A stretch of DNA of 64,000 nt from CAVVVS01 sp963751355 (GTDB lineage Bacteria > Bacteroidota > Ignavibacteria > Ignavibacteriales > Ignavibacteriaceae). Made by a program: the position numbers and the translations under genes. Numbering within the stretch: position 1 is the first letter of the stretch; every line of letters starts with the position of its first letter. The DNA is taken from contig CAVVVS010000105.1 in the NCBI GenBank assembly GCA_963751355.1, positions 1-64,000 of the forward strand. The letters are read 5' to 3'. The notes beneath the pieces were generated by a model, which did no database searches, was not told where the DNA came from, and saw only the letters and a program-made list of their open reading frames with translations. Below, piece after piece: positions 52,881 through 63,200 of the stretch.

Positions 52881-54725
52881 TTAGGGTAATACTTCTTTTT
52901 CCTTTTTAAGATAAATATTATACCATCCTGCAAACAACGGTGTATAGGGAAAAGCGTAAATCTTGCCTCCGAATCCAATCAGTCTAATTGTGACCGTGTT
53001 CATTCGCAGTATGGGAATAGAATGAAACAGTTCATGATTTATTTTTACACCGTAATCAACTGCGAGCTGAGCTACATAATTTTTAATAATCTTGTCCATT
53101 TTAAATTTCTTCATCACTTGAATAATTTCCCTCTTATTGCCGGCAAATGTAGTATCTTTCGGATTATCAGGCTGCTTTTTGCCGATTAATTTTATTATTG
53201 CATATCCGTCGCTAATTTTAATCGGACCGTAAACTTCACCTATTTTCAATTTTGCCGCAATTTCCCCGATTTTACCGCGCTTTATTACGGGAAAATATCC
53301 GAAACCCTCCTCATTCATTTTCAAAGAATCCAGTACAGAATATTTTTTTGCTGCATCCCTAAAAGGAAGTCCGTTATTTAAATCAGTTAATACTTTCGAG
53401 CTTTCATCAAGATTATCGACCAGGATTTCTTCAACATCAACTTGCTCAGGCTGAATAATTAAATTATGATTTTTAGCAAAGAAGCTGTAGGCATCTTTGT
53501 TAGTGATCGAAATTGAATCATATATTACCCGTTCCAGTTTTTGCGATAAATAATAATCTTCCCAAATTCTCCCGTCATTTTTTACTTCAACTGAATTTTG
53601 AATCCCGAGTTTATAAGCAGCACGGACAAGAAGTTCGCTTTGAATATAATCTTTAACATAATTGTTAAAAACTGCTGCTACAGTACGAAAATCCGTTGAA
53701 TCAACTCTAAAATTATTAAACCCGAGCTGTGTTAAAAATTCTTTCACTGTTTCCGGGTCATGGTCGAATTTTATGAATGAAGATTCAAGGACTTCATTGT
53801 CCAATGACTTTATTATTTCATCAAAATCTGGGGCATATAAGGTGATAAATTTGGAGCGATTATTTGCAGCACTTGCTTCTTTTCTTTTTAGCCGCTCGTC
53901 CATTATATGTGCAATTTTAAAAAATAATTTTCGGTCTACATCCACTTTCCTCTTATGCAGGAAATCATATAAAAAATCATTTTCCCTTTTCTCTGTTTTT
54001 CTTTTCTCAATTATTTTTTTAAGCTTGAAATTTAAGTCCGATGTATTAAAAACCGGTTTATTTGTTATTCTATATAATTTAAATATATACCATCTATCCC
54101 CTGCTTTAAGAGGAGCGGTGAATTGACCGGGCTGCAAATTATACAGAGAATCTTCGAGAGTTTCATCCAGTGTTCCAAAAGTTACGGTACCTAATGTTTT
54201 TTGCTCGGAATATTTGGGTCTGTTGATTAAAAGCGAATCGAGTGAAGTTCCATTTTGTAATTCTTTATAAAGGATATTAATCTCATTTTCATTTTTCGAA
54301 TACAAGTATTTTACAAGCAGCACTTTTGAATACCTTCTCTCGGCTTCAGCCATATCCTTTTTTGTGATTTTAACCCGATTGGTAACTTCCGTCTTAAAAT
54401 AAGCATCCCTGATAAACAACCTCTCCATATAACTCATTATTCCTTTGACATCTTTTGCCGTATCAAGTTTTAACTCTTTAGCTTTTTGGGCAAGCAGTTT
54501 TTCGGCTATCAAAGTATATAAATATTCTTTTTTGACTAATGCGGTATCAAGAGAATTTGTTTTTCGCGGGTGCGGACTGAATTCATATCTATCCGAAAAT
54601 TCCTCTACAGTAATTTTATCATTTCCTACTTTGGCTACGGTTCTGTCATCATCGTACTTATCTTGTTGTGCAAAAACATGGCAATTTATCAATACTAAAA
54701 TTAAAAGAAGACTTAATAATTTCAT
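52881..54725 (-). CDS. SurA/PpiD-like periplasmic peptidyl-prolyl isomerase (parvulin)
   Basis: A periplasmic or outer-membrane-associated folding factor, 614 residues. The signal peptide ends HVFAQQ. It is followed by a SurA_N-like stretch with TVAKVGNDKITVEEFSDRYE and a helical chaperone part. A first parvulin-like domain (about 145-225) has TVTFGTLDETLEDSLYNLQPG. A second (about 430-525) has VDVEEILVDN, EEGFGYFPVIKRGKIGE and ISDGYAIIKLIGK. The C-terminus beyond 560 is unusual, with IPILRMNTVTIRLIG, and may carry a strand-rich tail. Family knowledge says outer-membrane protein folding, which fits the many barrels in this window. Confidence 0.85.
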   Translation of the reverse strand: MKLLSLLLILVLINCHVFAQQDKYDDDRTVAKVGNDKITVEEFSDRYEFSPHPRKTNSLDTALVKKEYLYTLIAEKLLAQKAKELKLDTAKDVKGIMSYMERLFIRDAYFKTEVTNRVKITKKDMAEAERRYSKVLLVKYLYSKNENEINILYKELQNGTSLDSLLINRPKYSEQKTLGTVTFGTLDETLEDSLYNLQPGQFTAPLKAGDRWYIFKLYRITNKPVFNTSDLNFKLKKIIEKRKTEKRENDFLYDFLHKRKVDVDRKLFFKIAHIMDERLKRKEASAANNRSKFITLYAPDFDEIIKSLDNEVLESSFIKFDHDPETVKEFLTQLGFNNFRVDSTDFRTVAAVFNNYVKDYIQSELLVRAAYKLGIQNSVEVKNDGRIWEDYYLSQKLERVIYDSISITNKDAYSFFAKNHNLIIQPEQVDVEEILVDNLDESSKVLTDLNNGLPFRDAAKKYSVLDSLKMNEEGFGYFPVIKRGKIGEIAAKLKIGEVYGPIKISDGYAIIKLIGKKQPDNPKDTTFAGNKREIIQVMKKFKMDKIIKNYVAQLAVDYGVKINHELFHSIPILRMNTVTIRLIGFGGKIYAFPYTPLFAGWYNIYLKKEKEVLP

Positions 54726-54898
54726 TCTTATTTTATATACTCCAAATTTATTCCCTTAATAAAGTGAATATTACAGTTATTAACTAATATACCGATTATC
54801 CCCTCTCAAGAAATTATACAGATTTAATTCATAAATATTTAGAAAATCTTCTGCTAATTATTGTATAACAAATTGTAATTAATTGAGTAAATAAATTT

Positions 54899-57238
54899 TC
54901 ATTTTACTACTTCGAACGAAGCAGAAATTACGTCATCCGAGCTTCCACCGATCATTACATCAAAAATCCCCGGTTCTATCACTTTATTCATGCTGATGTT
55001 ATAGAAAGAAAGATCATCGGGAGTTATTATGAAATGAAGTACTTTTTCTTCTGAAGGTTTTAAAGTTACTCTCTGAAATCCTTTTAACTCTTTTACCGGT
55101 CTGGTTACACTTGCAACTCGATCATGCAGATACAATTCAGCTATTTCGGTACCGGTTAGGTTTCCAATATTTTTGATTTTCACGGTCACATTCAAGAAAT
55201 CGTTCTTATGAATTTTATTGTGTTCAACTTTTATATCGCTGTAACGAAATTTAGTAAAACTCAATCCATATCCGAAAGGATAAAGCGGTGTCACGGGTGA
55301 ATCGATATATTTTGAAGTGTATTTTTCATCTGTTGGCGGTCTTCCCGTATTCATGTGATTATAAAAAATTGGTACTTGTCCTACAGATCTCGGAAATGTA
55401 ACGGTTAATTTGCCGGAAGGATTATAATCGCCGAACAAAACATCTGCTACTGCATTACCCGCTTGATCTCCGGGAAACCATGATTCCACAACAGCGGGGA
55501 TATATTTTGAAATCCAATTAATTGTAAGCGGGCGTCCGTTCATTAATACGACAATTACTGGTGTACCGGTTTTATAAATTGCTTTAACAAGTTCTTCCTG
55601 CTCACCTGGTAAATTAAGATTGGTTTTACTCGATGCCTCCCCGCTCATCTCTCTGGATTCTCCCACAACCAGAACAGCCACATCCGAAATTTTAGCTAAC
55701 CCGATTGCCTCTTTAAATCCTTCTGTATTGTCATTATTTATATCACTTCCTTTACAGTAATAAACTTTTGTATTTCCTGAGACTTTATCTTTTATTCCGT
55801 TCAAAATTGTTATCGCATTATTATTCCATCCAGCCGATGACCAAACTCCCAATGGATTTTTTGCGTCATCGGCTAATGGACCGATAACAGCGATTGAAGC
55901 AATATTCTTTTTAATTGGTAAAAGTTTATTTTCATTATTCAACAAGACAATTGATTCCCTGGCAAGCTGCAGTGCTATTTTGTTCTTTTCATTTATTGAT
56001 GGCATGTGTTCACTGTAAAATGCGGTATCGACATAGGGATGATTAAACAATCCCAGATCAAATTTCATTTTTAATACACGTCTTACCGATCGATCTATTA
56101 GCTTTTCGCTTAACAATCCTTTAACAACAATATTCTTTAAATTCGGAAGATATGCATTCCCTTCCGGGGATCCGCCTACCATGTCGATGTCGACACCTGC
56201 TGTTAAAGCTTTCAAAGCAGCTTCTGATTTATCTTTTGCAATTCCGTGATTTATTAATTCAGGGATTGAATTATAATCACTTATTACGACTCCTTTAAAA
56301 TGCCATTCATTCCTCAATACGTCCGTTAAAGTAAAATGATTAGCCGTTGCCGGTATGCCGTTCAAATCGTTAAATGCACTCATTATACTTTCCGCACCTG
56401 CTTCTACTGCAGCATTAAAAGGAGGCAGATAAATTTCTCTCAATGTTCTTTCGGAAATATCCACGGTATTGTAGTCTCTACCGGCTTCAGCCGCCCCGTA
56501 TGCTACAAAATGTTTTGCACATGCGGCAATTGTTCCTGGCGCCGTTAGATCATTACCCTGATAACCTCTGACAACAGCAGCAGCGATTGCACTTCCCAAA
56601 TACGGATCTTCACCTGCGCCTTCCATAATTCTTCCCCACCTGGGATCTCTGGCTATATCAACCATGGGCGAGTAAGTCCAATTTGTTCCCTCAGAACCGG
56701 CTTCAAGAGCCGCAATTCTTGCTGCTTTTGAAATTAAAGCCGTGTCCCAGCTGCAAGAATTTGCCAGGGGAATCGGAAAGATAGTTTTATATCCGTGAAT
56801 AACATCATTAGCAAAAATCAAAGGGATATGAAGCCTGGATTGGTTAACAGCAATTCGCTGCAAACTGTCTGCAAATTTATACCCTCTTGTTCCAAGTAAA
56901 AAAGAACCAACTAATCCTTTTTCAATCATGCCGTCATGTGTATTACCGGCCCCTACAATTTGTACAAGCTGCCCGATCTTTTCTTGCAGTGTCATCAATG
57001 AAAGCAAGCTGTCAATTTTTTCTGTCTCTTCAACGCTTACCAATTTCTGGATATGATTATTACCAGTGTTAAAATTTTTTGATGATGATTTTATTCCCCG
57101 GTAATCATGATGATAACTGATATAATTTTGAGCCGGAGAATCTTGAGAAATGATAAGCACGAAAAAAATTAAAACCGGAAGTAAAATATTTTTTGTCCCA
57201 AATAAATTCTGTTTTATATTATTTTTTATTTTTTTCAA
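54899..57238 (-). CDS. Glycoside hydrolase family 3 beta-glucosidase (BglX-like)
   Basis: A 779-residue secreted GH3 enzyme. An N-terminal signal segment (about 20-36) precedes the TIM-barrel domain with LMTLQEKIGQLVQI, WTYSPMVDIARDPRWGR, KHFVAYGAAEAGRDYN and the nucleophile Asp in GVVISDYNSI. The alpha/beta sandwich has IAVIGPLADD and VLVVGESREMSGEA, and an FnIII-like C-terminal domain is at the end. It removes terminal beta-linked glucose. Its start overlaps the GH144-like gene by 20 nt, so both are translated together; the pair would split beta-1,2-glucan into sophoro-oligosaccharides and glucose. Confidence 0.93.
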   Translation of the reverse strand: MKKIKNNIKQNLFGTKNILLPVLIFFVLIISQDSPAQNYISYHHDYRGIKSSSKNFNTGNNHIQKLVSVEETEKIDSLLSLMTLQEKIGQLVQIVGAGNTHDGMIEKGLVGSFLLGTRGYKFADSLQRIAVNQSRLHIPLIFANDVIHGYKTIFPIPLANSCSWDTALISKAARIAALEAGSEGTNWTYSPMVDIARDPRWGRIMEGAGEDPYLGSAIAAAVVRGYQGNDLTAPGTIAACAKHFVAYGAAEAGRDYNTVDISERTLREIYLPPFNAAVEAGAESIMSAFNDLNGIPATANHFTLTDVLRNEWHFKGVVISDYNSIPELINHGIAKDKSEAALKALTAGVDIDMVGGSPEGNAYLPNLKNIVVKGLLSEKLIDRSVRRVLKMKFDLGLFNHPYVDTAFYSEHMPSINEKNKIALQLARESIVLLNNENKLLPIKKNIASIAVIGPLADDAKNPLGVWSSAGWNNNAITILNGIKDKVSGNTKVYYCKGSDINNDNTEGFKEAIGLAKISDVAVLVVGESREMSGEASSKTNLNLPGEQEELVKAIYKTGTPVIVVLMNGRPLTINWISKYIPAVVESWFPGDQAGNAVADVLFGDYNPSGKLTVTFPRSVGQVPIFYNHMNTGRPPTDEKYTSKYIDSPVTPLYPFGYGLSFTKFRYSDIKVEHNKIHKNDFLNVTVKIKNIGNLTGTEIAELYLHDRVASVTRPVKELKGFQRVTLKPSEEKVLHFIITPDDLSFYNISMNKVIEPGIFDVMIGGSSDDVISASFEVVK

Positions 57239-58613
57239 ATCCTAATACTTTCAATCCTCTCTTAATTATGGGATCCTTCATTACATATTTCCACACGAAT
57301 CCGTTTCGAAAATTTTCTATCATCAGCACAATAGGTCCTTCATCAATTCCAAGGTCTTCCTTATCATACCAATTAACCGTCGGATTGAATGCATCTGTAA
57401 AACCGTACTTGCCCCATAAACCTTTATCACCGTAAACTTCGTACAAATGCATTAATGTAGGTATAGTAACTTCGGGTGCAAAAGGAATCGATCCGGCAGC
57501 GGCAGTGGGAGCAATGGTTCCGTCATCGAAATAGTTATAATTGGGTCCGGAGGCACCCCTGCCGGCATATCCTAAAAATTTTTTACTATCATAATTGAAC
57601 GAATCGCCTGGACCGTCGCAGGCAGTGATACCCCATGTCAACGAATCATAACCTTTCCAGCCATGTGGATTTTCAATTGCATATTCCCTTTGTGTTAAAG
57701 TTGCTCTTCTTGAATTTTCAAAATAATCTATTCCTTTTTTGCGCATGTAGTTATCGGCAATTCCTTTAAAATCGACAAAGATGTGAGAATATTGATGACC
57801 GAAAAGAGGCGGAAATACGACATGTGCTAATCCCTTGTATGGTTCTTCCCATTTGTAAGTATTAATCCAGGATTTGTAACCTTGCACAGCATCCTTCATT
57901 CCATCACCTGCGGCAACAACATATAATATTAAAGCTTCATTATATCCCGTCCAGCCGTGCTCGGAAAGTCCTTTTTCGGGACTCCATTCCATGGATATTG
58001 TATTTGCATACTTCCCTTTATCAGGCAAAGTAACAAAACTCCAATCAACTCTTTTTAATAATGAATCCGCTAATCTGCTAATTTCTTCTTCCACCGGATT
58101 ATTTCTGTTATAATATTGACGTGCAAATATTACTCCCGAGAGAAGCCAAATTGTATCGACCGTAGACAATTCGCTATTCCATTCTCGCTTGCCCGTTTGC
58201 ATGTTTAGAAAGTGATAATAAAATCCCTTATAACCTGTGGCTAATTTATCTGGGCTTTGTTCTGAATGGAAAAAGAATTTTAATGCATTTAAAGTAATTT
58301 CCGCTGCTTTTTCTCTTGTTATCCAACCATGTTCGGCACCGACTGCCCATGCAGGAATGCCGAAGCCTACCGCGGCTATGCTTGCGGGAGAGCCTTTTGA
58401 AGAACGGTCCTTTACTAATCCATTTTTTAAATTTGCTTCATGAATAAAATAAAGAAAAGCTCCGTGTTGAACAGAATCCAGGAATGCCATCTCTTTTGAA
58501 GAAGGCTTATAATTACTGGTTGAGCTCTGTTTTACGGGATGGTTATATTGACAATTAGCGCTTATTACTGGAAAAACAATTGCAGCAAATACGATGATAA
58601 TTTTCTTTATCAT
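57219..58613 (-). CDS. Glycoamylase-like / GH144-type hydrolase (putative endo-beta-1,2-glucanase)
   Basis: A 464-residue secreted protein of the glycoamylase (PF10091) family, whose studied Bacteroidota member is a GH144 beta-1,2-glucanase. The signal peptide ends about ISANC. Marks: DSVQHGAFLYFIHEANLKNGLVKDR in the family's first helices (quoted in part), TREKAAEITLNALKFF, WLLSGVIFARQYYN, EWSPEKGLSEHGWTGYNEAL, PLFGHQYSHIFVDFKG, and GWKGYDSLTWGITACDG. It is an (alpha/alpha)6 barrel by family. The substrate is inferred, supported by the overlapping GH3 beta-glucosidase gene. Confidence 0.8.
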   Translation of the reverse strand: MIKKIIIVFAAIVFPVISANCQYNHPVKQSSTSNYKPSSKEMAFLDSVQHGAFLYFIHEANLKNGLVKDRSSKGSPASIAAVGFGIPAWAVGAEHGWITREKAAEITLNALKFFFHSEQSPDKLATGYKGFYYHFLNMQTGKREWNSELSTVDTIWLLSGVIFARQYYNRNNPVEEEISRLADSLLKRVDWSFVTLPDKGKYANTISMEWSPEKGLSEHGWTGYNEALILYVVAAGDGMKDAVQGYKSWINTYKWEEPYKGLAHVVFPPLFGHQYSHIFVDFKGIADNYMRKKGIDYFENSRRATLTQREYAIENPHGWKGYDSLTWGITACDGPGDSFNYDSKKFLGYAGRGASGPNYNYFDDGTIAPTAAAGSIPFAPEVTIPTLMHLYEVYGDKGLWGKYGFTDAFNPTVNWYDKEDLGIDEGPIVLMIENFRNGFVWKYVMKDPIIKRGLKVLGFEKNKK

Positions 58614-59161
58614 AGTTCTCTTCCCGAAATTAGCGATGAATAAATTTCAGCAGTACAGATTACTAATCTCATTAGCGACAATATATATTTTCTAATCATA
58701 TACATTTCTTTTAATAACATATAATCAGCTTGTTGTCCTATAGAATTGACAAATTAGATAAAGTGAACTTCTAAGCTCAGTGTGTATACTTGGGTGAGCA
58801 ATTTTTTCTCTTAAGAACATACTCGTCTATTTTTTTAGTTTAGTTTTTTCCAAAAATCAAAATATTAGTGCCTCTACAAAATAAATATTTTTTCCTTTTG
58901 CCATTTCAATCGAAGGTAGAAATATCACAATTCTAATAGATTGTTCGGTCGATAAATCCTTCGCAATGCCAAATGAACTATTTTGCAGAAAATCTATTAT
59001 GCTCAAGTCTGCGTCCTCGCAGAGTTAACCGCTTAGTAATACAACATGCCGAATATTTTAGTTGGCTCTTGTTAGATTAGTAATATTTGTTAGACTAGAA
59101 ATTACATTTTGAGTTAATAAAATTATATACAAAAAGGAAGAATAGAAATTCTTGACTATAT
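58614..59161. other. Gene-free stretch upstream of the GH144-like gene
   Basis: No complete gene is seen. A start-less minus-strand frame of about 50 codons (roughly 58862-59027, containing IIDFLQNSSFGIAKDL) looks protein-like but matches nothing I know. Two near-identical TGTTAGA(T/C)TAG copies lie near 59068 and 59086. A palindrome sits at 59008-59023. The promoter of the GH144-GH3 pair should lie at its left part. It may be decayed mobile or coding DNA. Confidence 0.35.
59008..59023. repeat. Short GC-rich palindrome, REP-like
   Basis: TCTGCG-TCCT-CGCAGA, 6-bp perfect stem with a 4-nt loop, close in sequence to the palindrome at 41936-41949. Both stand in AT-rich gene-free DNA. Confidence 0.4.
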
Positions 59162-60190
59162 TTAAAATCCGACACTAACAGTGAACCTGTTTACCTTAAG
59201 TAATCGACCGTAATCGCTCCAGGCATAATCGAATCTCAAAACATATCCCTCCGCAAAAGAATAATTCACACCTGCACCGAACTCAAACCCTCCTTCAGAA
59301 TTGGATAAGAAAAGATTTCTGTAACCTCCTCTTAAGGAAAAATATTTCATTAGGACTAATTCTGCACCGGCATTCATACTCTCGTTGTTATCATTCGGAT
59401 GCAGTGCATCGACTGCTAAAATAATTTTATTATCATCATTAAATCTGTACGGGTAAGAAACGCCAATCCTAAATAAAGTGGGAAGCGGGTAAGCTTCGGT
59501 TCTCAGTTGTGCCGGAAGTTGATCATTGCCGCCGTGCTTTGATGGGTCCTGGTTATAATCGATATACAAATCCCGTCCGCCGTATTTAGATCTTGGTCCA
59601 AAGTTTAATAAGCTTGCACCAATTGTAAGTCCGCCCTTTTCAACCTGGTATTGAACACCGAGGTTAATATCAAAATTTGTAAGAGCATCATGCCAAATCG
59701 ATTCTTGTATATAATTAACCAAGAAACCAACCGAAACACGATCAGTTAACATTAAACCGTATCCAACGCCGAGCGCAAAATCCTGAACACTGTAATATTC
59801 GCCGGTTCCTAAGGGCAGGGCAACTGTGCGAACGGCGATGTCGCCTGAATTCATTGAGGTAGCCTGGAGTGAAAATGTTCCGATGTTTTCAATTTTAAAA
59901 CCAAGAGCAGCATAATTAAAAGTGATACCTGCTAACCAATTCGAATAAGTAAATTGTGCATCCGATTGGGTTAATCTTCCCATACTGGCAGGATTGTAAT
60001 AAATTGCCGATGCTTCGTCAAATAGAGCAGTTCCGGCACTTCCCATCCCCGAAACTCGTGAACTCGGATCAATTTTTAAAAATTGCCCAATAGTAGTGCC
60101 GACTTTGCTTTGAGCATACGAAGAAACTTGCACTATTATGAAAGTCGAAACAATTAGCGAAACTCTAATAAATGTAAATATTTTTTTCAT
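59162..60190 (-). CDS. PorV/PorQ-family outer-membrane beta-barrel protein
   Basis: The third PorV/PorQ paralogue in the window, 342 residues. A signal peptide ending VSSYAQ precedes LKIDPSSRVSGMGSAGTALF and SAIYYNPASMGRL, the family's N-terminal motif. The barrel part ends RFTVSVGF with a C-terminal Phe. It lies 18 nt after the 1084-residue T9SS cargo gene and probably serves as its outer-membrane partner. The same cargo-then-PorV order occurs at 36349-33641. Confidence 0.87.
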   Translation of the reverse strand: MKKIFTFIRVSLIVSTFIIVQVSSYAQSKVGTTIGQFLKIDPSSRVSGMGSAGTALFDEASAIYYNPASMGRLTQSDAQFTYSNWLAGITFNYAALGFKIENIGTFSLQATSMNSGDIAVRTVALPLGTGEYYSVQDFALGVGYGLMLTDRVSVGFLVNYIQESIWHDALTNFDINLGVQYQVEKGGLTIGASLLNFGPRSKYGGRDLYIDYNQDPSKHGGNDQLPAQLRTEAYPLPTLFRIGVSYPYRFNDDNKIILAVDALHPNDNNESMNAGAELVLMKYFSLRGGYRNLFLSNSEGGFEFGAGVNYSFAEGYVLRFDYAWSDYGRLLKVNRFTVSVGF

Positions 60191-60208
60191 ATTAAAATTA
60201 AAATAAAT

Positions 60209-63200
60209 TTATTTTACGATTGCGAATTTTCCGATATAAGAACCGACACTTCCTGCATCCACGTGAAAGATGTAAAGTCCGGGAGCTACTTCCAAATTAT
60301 CTTTTGTCCGCAAATCCCAAGGCTCGTAGCCCTGCAAGCCGCTATGTCTTATTGTTTTTACTAATTCTCCGGTTACGGTATAAATCCTAATTACACAATT
60401 ATCCGGCAGACCGCGGAACTCAATTTTTCTTTCTCCGCGTCCCGAAACAGCGAACCTTTGAGGTTCAAAGCTTGCCTGACCTATATACGGATTAGGTACA
60501 ACGTAAGGTTCTTTAAATTGTTCCTTTGCAGATTGCTGATCAATTTTTTGTGCTGTTGTCGAAAATGTAAATGCATCACTGCTCGAATACGGTACATGAA
60601 TATTTAATTTATAAACATCACCATTACCAGGAGGTTGAATTGTACCTACTGTTGCATTTTTATCCACTTCTATATGCCAGGTAGGTAAAAACCGGGTCGG
60701 GGTTTCTTTTTTAGCAGTTAAAATTTCAACATAATCATTGGATGTTGAAAAGGTTCCCGATTTATCAATATCTCTAAAGCGGAATTTCAATTTTATATCA
60801 CCCGCCGGATCTTTTGCAATAACTTTAAACTTTGTCGGTTCCGAAGGCATTCCAATTCCTGCAACAGAAGTATCCATCACCTGATCACCGAAAATTATTT
60901 CTATATTATCCGGGTATCCGGGTCTCCTTAAACCGATAGGCAGGGAGTTAGCATAACGTGAAGCAAACCGCAAATTAGTACTGCTGCCGTTTGAAAATCC
61001 TGAGGTAGCAGAGTCGATATATACTTCTTGCGGGGTAGAAATTACAGGCAATATACCATCGGCAACCGGACCCGTTCCCTGCCCTTCAAGATCATATCCA
61101 AGAGCGAATAGAGTATCACCTTTAGTTTCATCAACGAGTGAATAATATTTTGCTCTTACGGTATCTTCCTGATTTGAAAAAATTATTTTATATATATGAT
61201 TATCAGGTACAAGTGCAGGATTTTTAACTAACAAATTTACATCCCCCGATCCGGTTCCTTCGGAATGCTGCAGCTGCATGGCTTCACCCGGTTTGTATCC
61301 AAGAGCCGAAGCGTTAGGTATTACCGACACAACATTTTTAGGTAGAATTATTCCACCCCTGAGTGTCTGGCTTACTGAGATTGAATTTTCCGATGGATAA
61401 ATATATAAAGAATCCGAACCCTTATCGTAAGCAACAACGGCGTAATAGTAGGTTTGTCCGTCCGTAACAGTAGAATCGGTAAAAGTATGAGATAGCCCGC
61501 TATCATTTCCTAAAAAGTAAGCAACACCCTCAACCGTAGTTTTGGAAAATCCCAATACGCCGTCTTTCAGATCAAACTGTGCTATCGGTTTTCCGTTACC
61601 TATAGGACCCGAACCGGTTCCCGTCATTATTACCCTCGGATCCAGAAACGTGGGATCCGTACTGCGGTATATTCTGTATCCCTCAAAATCATCCGTGTTA
61701 GTGAGTTGATCAAAAGCTGTCTCGGCGATGTTGTTCCACGTTAAAGTTACATAATGATCTCCCGCAAATGCATGCAATGTAGGTGTAGGAGGTGGAACCG
61801 CAAATTGATAGTTGGCTTTATAAATTTGTGCAACTATCCTGGTAGTATTTTTCAATTCTCTCAAATCAGCTCCAAAGCCGAGTGCGAGACTAAATCTCTC
61901 TCTTTCTCCGGCAGCTAAATTAAATGGACCGGAAGCGAATAAAAAGGCTATATTATAATTTTTAACAAGAGGGACATCAAAAGATGAATCAGGGCTTGTA
62001 AAAAGTTTATATAAACGCTGCGGCCAATGACTCTCGTTATCATAAAAAACAATATTATCTACAGGACCTATTCCGTTACCGGCTCTAATCCGATTCATCT
62101 TAAAACCGGTTAATCCTATCTGATCTGATTCATCAACATCTGTTTTATCAAAATTAGGCTCTCCTTCTGTCGGGATACCGTCGTCTTCTCCTTTATCATG
62201 TGTACCGAAAACACCATCGGCACCAGTATCATGATATTTTGCAACCCAATCCATATCTTCATCACCTGTCCACCAAACGCCTTCTTTGTATGCCAATCTA
62301 TCTTCCAAAGGTCCGTAAAAAGCTTCAAATTTAGTCATGTTATAATGTGCTTGAACATAGGCTTTAATATTATCCTGACCGATAATTTTCTGACCCGGAC
62401 CGCCATCACGTTTTTCATCTGTGATTCCATCATTATCATTATCAATTCCGTCGGTAGCATTTCCGGGTGTTTCGAGATACGAATAACCAAGATAACCTGT
62501 TTTTCCTCTCATACCATCCCCGTAGTTGTCCCACGTATATACTAGATTAAGTCCCAATTCATTTGTATAAAAAGCATTATCATCATCAGATTCCGGTATA
62601 CCTTCCGGTCCGATACCCTCGCCCCCGACACCGGTATCGTCATATAAACCAAAAATTATATTTTCCAGATAGCTAGTTGTACTTTCATTCGAAATATCAT
62701 AATGGGAAAAGAGAACATTTCCAGCCTGAACATTAGCCCATTGAAAATTTCTTTGCTCAACCCTAAGACCAAGTCCCTTTCTTGTATGATCTCTGCTGTC
62801 AGGGAAATAATTCCAGGCATCATAATATTGGTCATCATAAACATAATAGCTTTCCTGATCAGCACCCGGCACTTTTCCGAAATACCCATCCCACGAACCT
62901 GACCAGCCCGGATCATCGGGATCATTCATTTTGTCTATCCAGTAATCGGGCCATGTACGCGGATCATTACTAATTGCCGGCGAACGCCCTGTATTTATAT
63001 CAGGATTAGGTTGAAAATAACCTACCCACTTGCCTCCCATATTATAAGATGGTCTTGGTTCAAAACGCATTACTCTATTAAAGTAAGGACTCTGCCCCTG
63101 TCGTTCCCTATACCCGGTTTCCATTATGTATGCCTGCTTCCCGTTTACTTGGGTAATTTTTGCTAATACATAAGGAGTGTAGCCATCGCTGTAATTTTGT

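Noticed and set aside
53662..54126. A 154-codon frame antisense to the SurA-like gene
   Set aside because: Serine/leucine-rich shadow of the minus-strand gene; no start signal.
62198..62545. Several plus-strand frames antisense to the 1084-residue cargo gene
   Set aside because: They follow the third-position pattern of the cargo gene and show no protein family features.
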